A stretch of DNA of 35,026 bases. It comes from Alphaproteobacteria bacterium (lineage in GTDB: Bacteria; Pseudomonadota; Alphaproteobacteria; UBA2136; UBA6156). Both the position numbers and the translations under genes were made by a program. The DNA lies in contig JAIXXE010000176.1 of assembly GCA_027490875.1 (NCBI GenBank), positions 1 to 35,026 on the forward strand, given 5' to 3'. How positions within the stretch are numbered: the first letter of the stretch is position 1; each line of letters opens with the position of its first letter. The notes under the pieces are model-generated. The model searched no databases. It was not told the DNA's origin and saw only the letters and a list, made by a program, of their open reading frames with translations. This document shows, piece by piece, positions 31,210 to 35,026 of this stretch.

Positions 31210-31986
31210 ATGGGAAGCCTCTTTAAACCAAAGCAACCAGCCCCGCCGCCACCCGCACCGCCCGTTTTGGTGCGCGACGAAGTGAACGGCGTGGAGCAAG
31301 TGCCCATCACCGATGCCAACGGTGCGACCACCTATGTTACGCGCCCAATTGCCCTCACGCCCCAGCAGCAGGCCGAGCGCGACGAGATTAACCGCATCGT
31401 CAGCGACAGCCTGACCGAAATTAACCGCCTTTCCCGAACCGACTACGCCCCCGATACCACCACCCAAAAGGTGCTGGATGATTGGCAGGCCCGCCAAGAG
31501 CAGCTGTTGGCCGAAGGCAACCAACGGCGCAGCCAGCAGGAAGAAGAACGGCTGGCCCAACGCGGGCTGGCCGACAGCACCGCCGCGCAAGGCGTACGTC
31601 GGCAGCGGGCGCTGGATGAACAGGATTCGCGCAGCACTGTGGGGCTGGCCCGCACCGAGCTGGCCAACCAAATCCGTGGCGAACGGCTGGCCCTGCAACA
31701 GAACCTGTTCAACACCGCCAGCGGGCTGAAGGATGCCAGCCAAGCCCGCACCGCCCGTGCGGCTACAGCAGGGCTTGGCGATGCCGTGGCGCTCAATGCC
31801 CAACGCCAGGCCAGCCTGCTGGATTACTACAATTCCGCCAATCGCAGCAACGGCAGCGTGTTTGCCGATGCCTTGGGCCGCAGCGCAGGCAACACAGTCG
31901 GCCGCACCGTTGGTGGTGCCATCGGCGGCCCGTTGGGCAGCGGCGTTGGCAGCCTGTTGGGCAGTTGGCTGTTTGGTCGGCGTTAA
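31210..31986 (+). CDS. putative internal/ejection-type virion protein with glycine-zipper tail
   Basis: The 258-residue protein starts MGSLFKPKQPAPPPPAPP, then a long helical, Gln/Arg/Glu-rich region (about 60-200), probably a coiled coil. It ends in a Gly zipper (GNTVGRTVGGAIGGPLGSGVGSLLGS), which is expected to insert into membranes. This resembles podovirus ejection or internal core proteins that form a channel on DNA entry. The specific family is not recognised. AAGGAAAG precedes the ATG and the gene follows the GNAT-like one directly. Confidence 0.6.
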   Translation: MGSLFKPKQPAPPPPAPPVLVRDEVNGVEQVPITDANGATTYVTRPIALTPQQQAERDEINRIVSDSLTEINRLSRTDYAPDTTTQKVLDDWQARQEQLLAEGNQRRSQQEEERLAQRGLADSTAAQGVRRQRALDEQDSRSTVGLARTELANQIRGERLALQQNLFNTASGLKDASQARTARAATAGLGDAVALNAQRQASLLDYYNSANRSNGSVFADALGRSAGNTVGRTVGGAIGGPLGSGVGSLLGSWLFGRR

Positions 31987-32014
31987 TGCTCATTGAAATA
32001 GGAAAGCGAACCGG

Positions 32015-32383
32015 ATGAATCACCAAGCAGTACAAAACTGGCTCGACCAAGAATTTCTCCCTTGGCAGGCCAAAGCACGCAGTTACGCCGCCGAAAAGCA
32101 AGCCCTGCAGCAACGGTTGCGGCAACAGCTCCCCGCCCTCCAAACTCTGGTTGGGCTGTTGCTGGAAGGCCAAACCAAACGGGCCGTCATGGCCTGGAAC
32201 AGCCTGGGGCTTGAACCCCTGCTGGCCGAAATTGTGCTGAACCGTACCGGCACCGAAGTTATGCTGAGGGCCAAAGGCGGCAGGACCGAAGTGGTGAACC
32301 TCGATGAGGTCATCGCCACGTTACAGCAGTTAAGCCGCGACCCTGTGGCTACTCCTTTGCCTGAGCCAGCAACCGCGCCTTAA
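32015..32383 (+). CDS. uncharacterised helical cassette protein
   Basis: The 122-residue protein is almost all helix: WLDQEFLPWQAKARSYAAEKQALQQRL, then LQTLVGLLLEGQTKRAVMAWNSLGLEPLLAE and a short strand pair ending in VVNLDEVIATLQQL. It has no signal peptide or membrane helix. A ribosome-binding site (TAGGAAAG) supports the start. Its 3' end overlaps the opposite-strand gene by 35 bp. The function is unknown; by position it is between the virion and lysis modules. Confidence 0.6.
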   Translation: MNHQAVQNWLDQEFLPWQAKARSYAAEKQALQQRLRQQLPALQTLVGLLLEGQTKRAVMAWNSLGLEPLLAEIVLNRTGTEVMLRAKGGRTEVVNLDEVIATLQQLSRDPVATPLPEPATAP

Positions 32384-32912
32384 TATCTTCGGCCAACTTA
32401 CGGTCAGATTCAGGATTGTGCCGTTCTTCCACAATCATGGTGCTCAGCAACGCCTGCCAGTCCTCTTCTTGCGCCTGCGGAAAGATGCGTTGATCGAGGT
32501 ACACTTCCCAAAACAGCGCAACTTCGTTGGCGAGGCGTGGGTCGATGATGCTCTGGCGTTGGTAGCCCAAAATAGCGGTATCGTGCAGCGAGACAATCAC
32601 CTGCTTGCGGGTATGGTAAGCCAGGTTACCGCGGTAGCCACGGCCAAGCACGGGCCCAAGCAATGTGTAGACTTCGTCCTCAGCCTGTATCAGCCCCGGG
32701 GCGCAGCGGGTGTCGTTTGGCACCAGATAGCCAAAGCGGGTAATCAGGTCGGCGGTGGCGGGGGGGAAGTCAAAATCAATCTCATCGCCTTGGCGGGTCA
32801 GCACAATGTTATAGCGCTGGGGCGTTAGAGGGCCGGTGGCCACAGGTTTATCGGTAGGGGTGGTCAGTTCTTTAAGTTCCTTGACCGAAGTTTTGCCAGA
32901 CATACCGTTCAT
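32349..32912 (-). CDS. uncharacterised opposite-strand gene inside the cassette
   Basis: This is the only minus-strand gene of the cassette. From ATG 32912 (or 32903) the protein has about 187 residues; the open frame runs to 32990, but the added sequence is Cys-rich and unlike the rest. Visible features are YNIVLTRQGDEIDFDFPPATADLITRFGYL, YHTRKQVIVSLHDTAILG and a Glu/Asp-rich helical end with a basic tail. No helix-turn-helix or enzyme motif is seen. It could be a cargo gene or a control gene with its own promoter. Host-like codon use. Confidence 0.6.
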   Translation of the reverse strand: MNGMSGKTSVKELKELTTPTDKPVATGPLTPQRYNIVLTRQGDEIDFDFPPATADLITRFGYLVPNDTRCAPGLIQAEDEVYTLLGPVLGRGYRGNLAYHTRKQVIVSLHDTAILGYQRQSIIDPRLANEVALFWEVYLDQRIFPQAQEEDWQALLSTMIVEERHNPESDRKLAEDIKARLLAQAKE

Positions 32913-32942
32913 CTTAAGGAAATCACACCCGCAAGGCAACCC

Positions 32943-32972
32943 TTGACACCGCGCAAAGTGGTAAAATAAGCA
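32943..32972 (+). promoter_or_regulatory. candidate promoter for the lysis module
   Basis: A perfect TTGACA (32943-32948) is followed after 18 bp by TAAGCA (32967-32972), a weak -10. It is just upstream of the small membrane gene at 32989, in the divergent gap with the minus-strand gene. Confidence 0.35.
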
Positions 32973-32988
32973 CAGAAAGGAAGCACGC

Positions 32989-33159
32989 ATGGAACTCGAC
33001 GTGATCGTGTCAGAACTCCGCGCCCTGCGCGAAGACTTACAGGGTATCCGTAACGATATACAACACTACCAAGGCTTTGTGGGCGGCGTGGCTTGGGTGG
33101 TTGGCGGCGTGGCCGCCGTTGCCAGCTTTGCCTTCAGCTGGCTGCAGGAGGTCATCTAA
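32989..33159 (+). CDS. small membrane protein upstream of the endolysin (holin-like)
   Basis: A 56-residue protein preceded by AGAAAGGAAG. An N-terminal charged helix (LDVIVSELRALREDLQGIRNDIQ) is followed by one hydrophobic Gly/Ala/Val-rich helix (about 33-52). This two-part shape is common in small phage proteins next to endolysin genes. It might be an additional holin, antiholin or spanin-like factor. The TAA overlaps the ATG of the endolysin gene (TAATG), so expression is coupled. It is too short for many automatic gene finders. Confidence 0.7.
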   Translation: MELDVIVSELRALREDLQGIRNDIQHYQGFVGGVAWVVGGVAAVASFAFSWLQEVI

Positions 33160-33572
33160 TGCCCCCCCCAATTGCGTCCTCAATTGCCCCACCCATGCGC
33201 CGTATCACCCGGCATATCATTCATTGCAGCGCCTCTACCTTTGGCGATGTGGCCGAAATCCGCCGTTGGCATCTGGCCCGCGGCTGGCGGGATATTGGCT
33301 ACCACTTTGTCATTCGGCGTGATGGTGAGGTTGAAGTAGGCCGGATGCTGCCAGAAATTGGCGCCCATTGCGAAGGCTTCAACCGCGACAGTATCGGCAC
33401 CTGCCTGATTGGCGACCAAACCTTCACCGAGGCGCAGTTTACCACCTTGCGCCGCGTGCACGCGTTGCTCTGCCAGCAGTTCCCCGGGCTTACGGCCCAT
33501 GGTCACCGGGACTTCAACCCCCACAAAACCTGCCCCAACTTTCAGGTTTCAACTGTTCTAGGAAAGGCTTAA
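33159..33572 (+). CDS. endolysin, N-acetylmuramoyl-L-alanine amidase (T7-lysozyme-like)
   Basis: The enzyme cuts the amide bond between muramic acid and L-alanine in peptidoglycan. From ATG 33159 it has 137 residues with the amidase-2/PGRP layout: HIIHCSAS (zinc ligand His22), GYHFVIRRDG (catalytic-type Tyr48), GAHCEGFNRDSIGTCLIG, and AHGHRDFNPHKTCPNF with ligands His116 and Cys125 and catalytic Lys123. It has no signal peptide, so it depends on a holin for release. The active residues are all there. The frame is open 22 codons further upstream over the small membrane gene, but TAATG coupling supports this start. Confidence 0.93.
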   Translation: MPPPIASSIAPPMRRITRHIIHCSASTFGDVAEIRRWHLARGWRDIGYHFVIRRDGEVEVGRMLPEIGAHCEGFNRDSIGTCLIGDQTFTEAQFTTLRRVHALLCQQFPGLTAHGHRDFNPHKTCPNFQVSTVLGKA

Positions 33573-33575
33573 CAC

Positions 33576-33989
33576 ATGCTGAACTTGGCAAAACCCATGC
33601 TCGGGGCGCTGGCCGATGTGCTGCTTTCCCGCAAGGCCGAGCTGGCCCAACAGACGGGCCTGCCGGAAGACGCAGTCGGGAAGGTCAGCGCCGCGGTCAG
33701 CGAGTTCCTGACCCGCGACGAACGTGCGGCCAGCGCCGTCATGGCGGAAGTTGAAAAGGCCCGCAGCCACGATGTGGCGTTGGCCGATAACGCCCCACCG
33801 CTGGTACAACTGCTGCGGGGGCTGGTACGGCCGATTATAACCCTCGCAGCATGTTTTTGGTATATCGGGGCACGGCTCTATGGTATCCCGCTGGGCCCAG
33901 AAGATTATGCCATCATAGGGGGTATCATGGCGTTCTGGTTCGGCTTTCGGCCTTTTGAAAAGGGGTTGGAGTCGCGCCTGCGCCCCTAG
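33576..33989 (+). CDS. holin, GTA-type (3TM) family
   Basis: The 137-residue protein has a charged helical N-terminus (LADVLLSRKAELAQQTGLPEDAVGK), a KARSHDVALADNAPPLVQLLRGLVRPII segment, and two hydrophobic helices (about 87-108 and 112-130). The AxxxRHD...VRP-like motif before the membrane segments is that of the GTA_holin_3TM family, which includes the holin of the alphaproteobacterial RcGTA as well as phage holins. It would let the endolysin reach the cell wall. AGGAAAGG precedes the ATG; it is the last gene of the cassette. Confidence 0.78.
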   Translation: MLNLAKPMLGALADVLLSRKAELAQQTGLPEDAVGKVSAAVSEFLTRDERAASAVMAEVEKARSHDVALADNAPPLVQLLRGLVRPIITLAACFWYIGARLYGIPLGPEDYAIIGGIMAFWFGFRPFEKGLESRLRP

Positions 33990-34058
33990 GCATGTTTCAC
34001 AGATTCACGCAAGGTTGCCACAGCGGTGATGAAAGAGTGCAACAACCCCGAAAAAGTG

Positions 34059-34087
34059 CTGGCAGCTTAAACAGGTTGCGCTATGAT
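34059..34087 (+). promoter_or_regulatory. candidate promoter for the popZ-like gene
   Basis: CTGGCA (34059-34064), a 17-bp spacer and TATGAT (34082-34087) give 4/6 and 5/6 matches to the sigma-70 consensus. The start would be near 34094, leaving about 39 nt before ATG 34133. Confidence 0.5.
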
Positions 34088-34132
34088 TCTTAGACGTAAA
34101 CCAAAAAAGAACCAGAGACGCTTCACCGTTCC

Positions 34133-34807
34133 ATGACTGCTTCAAACCCACCCAGCCCCACCTCCGGTCAGGAGATCGATGATATTTTAACATCGATTCG
34201 TGAATCAGTCGCACAGGAAAGTACCAAGGTAGGGCAGGGGACCAACGATCTCCCCGACTCCGACCCCGACGATGACATACTGGAACTGACCGCTGCCGAA
34301 ATGGCCGCCCCAACGCCTGAGCAGGCCGCTACGCCCGCAGCCGCTGCCAGCGAGGATACCGCCGATGTGCTCGGTATCCCAGCCCTGCCACCCAGCGAAG
34401 CCGCCGACGAGTTCGACCGCCTTCTGGCCGAAATTGGTCAGGAAAAGCAACAACGCGCCGCCGTGATTGAAGCCCAGAAAGAAGCCCTGCTGGCCGACAT
34501 TGAGCCACTCGGCGCCGAATCCGCCCAGCCGGAAGCCACCCCCCCTGCGCCCGCCGACTTCCAATCCGCCACAGACCTGGCCTCACCACTGCCCAGCACG
34601 GCACCCGGATCATTCAATCCTGCCGGGGCCACGGTGGTGAATACGTTGGAAACCGCCGCAGGGATGCAGCTGGTCTTGCCCGCCGAAGTTCTGGCGGTGG
34701 CCTTGCGGCCCATGGTGCAAGGCTGGCTGGATGCCAACCTGCCGGCCGTGGTGGAGCGCCTGGTGCAGGCCGAAATCGCCAAACTTAACAACAACGATGA
34801 TGCTTAG
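34133..34807 (+). CDS. popZ: PopZ-like (DUF2497) polar organising protein
   Basis: PopZ forms a polar condensate that anchors the chromosome origin and polarity factors in alphaproteobacteria. The 224-residue acidic, Pro/Ala-rich protein has the N-terminal helix of the family (IDDILTSIRESVAQE) and the conserved C-terminal oligomerisation helices (LPAEVLAVALRPMVQGWLDANLPAVVERLVQAEIAKL-type residues), joined by a disordered Ala/Pro/Glu linker. That N-tail/C-tail arrangement defines DUF2497. Often valS is next; it is not visible before the window end. The gene is just after the phage-like cassette but is ordinary core genome. Confidence 0.88.
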   Translation: MTASNPPSPTSGQEIDDILTSIRESVAQESTKVGQGTNDLPDSDPDDDILELTAAEMAAPTPEQAATPAAAASEDTADVLGIPALPPSEAADEFDRLLAEIGQEKQQRAAVIEAQKEALLADIEPLGAESAQPEATPPAPADFQSATDLASPLPSTAPGSFNPAGATVVNTLETAAGMQLVLPAEVLAVALRPMVQGWLDANLPAVVERLVQAEIAKLNNNDDA

Positions 34808-34854
34808 TCAGCTTTATAGCCAAGCCCATAACCACTTGCACAACCTCCTCCGTC

Positions 34855-34918
34855 ATTCCAGAACGCGGTTGGGGAGAACAATGGTTCATTGTTCGGGCCC
34901 CCAACCCGTATCTGGAAT
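34855..34918. repeat. long three-block hairpin after the popZ-like gene
   Basis: ATTCCAGA (34855-34862) pairs with TCTGGAAT (34911-34918), GGTTGGGG (34867-34874) with CCCCAACC (34899-34906), and GAACAATG (34876-34883) with CATTGTTC (34887-34894) around a GTT loop: 24 bp in all. A poly-T run follows at about 34929-34936. It could terminate popZ transcription and may also be a dispersed hairpin element. Confidence 0.7.
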
Positions 34919-34940
34919 AACAACAATTCTTTTTTTCTCT

Positions 34941-35026
34941 TATAGCGAAGCCTTTATTCATTGAGTACAGCCTGTAGGATTGTCATTCAGAGGCTTTAGC
35001 CGAAGAATCCAGGTCTTTACAACGCT
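34941..35026. repeat. dispersed repeat, partial (third copy of the TATAGCGAAGC end)
   Basis: TATAGCGAAGCCT at 34941 equals the left end of the element at 3637. A GTACA motif follows at 34965 as in that element. Downstream, TGTCATTC-AGAGGC-TTTA-GCC-GAAGAATCC is like a common bacterial interspersed motif (ATTCTTCGG...GAATGACA). The copy runs off the window end, so its other terminus is not visible. Confidence 0.55.

Larger units (their letters stand above)
21484..33989 (+). mobile_element. podovirus-type virion and lysis cassette, GTA-like or late half of a prophage
   Basis: All but one of the genes here are on the plus strand, in the order packaging, portal, scaffold, capsid, adaptor, gp10-like, fibre, internal protein, lysis. 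Spacing is tight, each gene usually has an AGGA-type ribosome-binding site, and no frame is broken. Integrase, excisionase, repressor, replication and tail tube/tape-measure genes are all absent. Flanks are ordinary chromosomal genes (rpsP and popZ-like). Codon use and base composition resemble the host genes, suggesting long residence. The portal and capsid types are podoviral (P22 and N4-gp56 groups), unlike the HK97-type siphoviral RcGTA. Either domestication or an unrecognised partner locus would explain it. Confidence 0.75.

Noticed and set aside
33093..33158. Longer N-terminus for the endolysin
   Set aside because: The extra codons overlap the small membrane gene in another frame; TAATG coupling and amidase homology favour ATG 33159.
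21484..33989. Standard RcGTA cluster
   Set aside because: There is no HK97-type capsid/protease, no tail tube, tape measure or the RcGTA gene order; only the holin family is shared.

Overview
The window looks like chromosome of a GC-rich, flagellated alphaproteobacterium. The evidence is the flagellar run fliL-fliM-DUF6468-motE, a PopZ-like (DUF2497) polar organiser, the order ybeY-corC-lnt-HTH close to metK, a 7Fe ferredoxin of the FdxA type, dnaX-ybaB-recR, and lpxC (so a Gram-negative envelope with lipid A). I cannot name the genus. Most genes are tightly packed, often with ATGA or TAATG overlaps.

Layout. 1-316: 3'-truncated Ala-tRNA(Pro) deacylase-like gene (minus). 413-3614: flagellar operon (plus) with a glyoxalase-fold gene inserted in it. 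3637-3799: small inverted-repeat element. 3811-7972 (minus): menorin/FAM151-like protein, XRE regulator, Lnt, CorC-like CBS protein, YbeY; metK diverges from ybeY. 9225-12234 (minus): a two-gene operon with an exported DsbA-fold protein and a large orphan membrane-anchored protein. 12378-15347 (plus): fdxA, dnaX, ybaB, recR. 15318-16679 (minus): a YdjC/ChbG-type deacetylase and an AT-rich unknown gene. 16677-17093: two 115-bp repeats, a partial copy of a tRNA gene, and a tRNA-Ile(GAT). 17131-21239 (minus): unknown gene, lpxC, dnaN, rpsU, rimM, rpsP. 34133-34807: popZ-like gene, then hairpin and dispersed repeats up to the window end.

The most unusual part is 21484-33989, a 12.5-kb, almost entirely plus-strand cassette of podovirus-type virion genes between rpsP and popZ. 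It contains a small-terminase candidate, a tiny membrane ORF, large terminase, P22-like portal, scaffold-like protein, N4-gp56/DUF4043-type capsid, head-tail adaptor, P22 gp10-like protein, tail-collar fibre, GNAT-like protein, glycine-zipper internal protein, a small membrane protein, T7-lysozyme-like endolysin and a GTA-type holin. Catalytic residues are intact and there are no broken frames. There is no integrase, repressor, replication gene or recognisable att site. It is therefore either a domesticated particle-producing cassette (gene-transfer-agent-like, clearly not the siphovirus-type RcGTA) or the late half of a prophage whose early genes lie elsewhere. A promoter with an internal inverted repeat, followed at once by an intrinsic terminator, precedes the first gene and suggests controlled read-through into the cassette.
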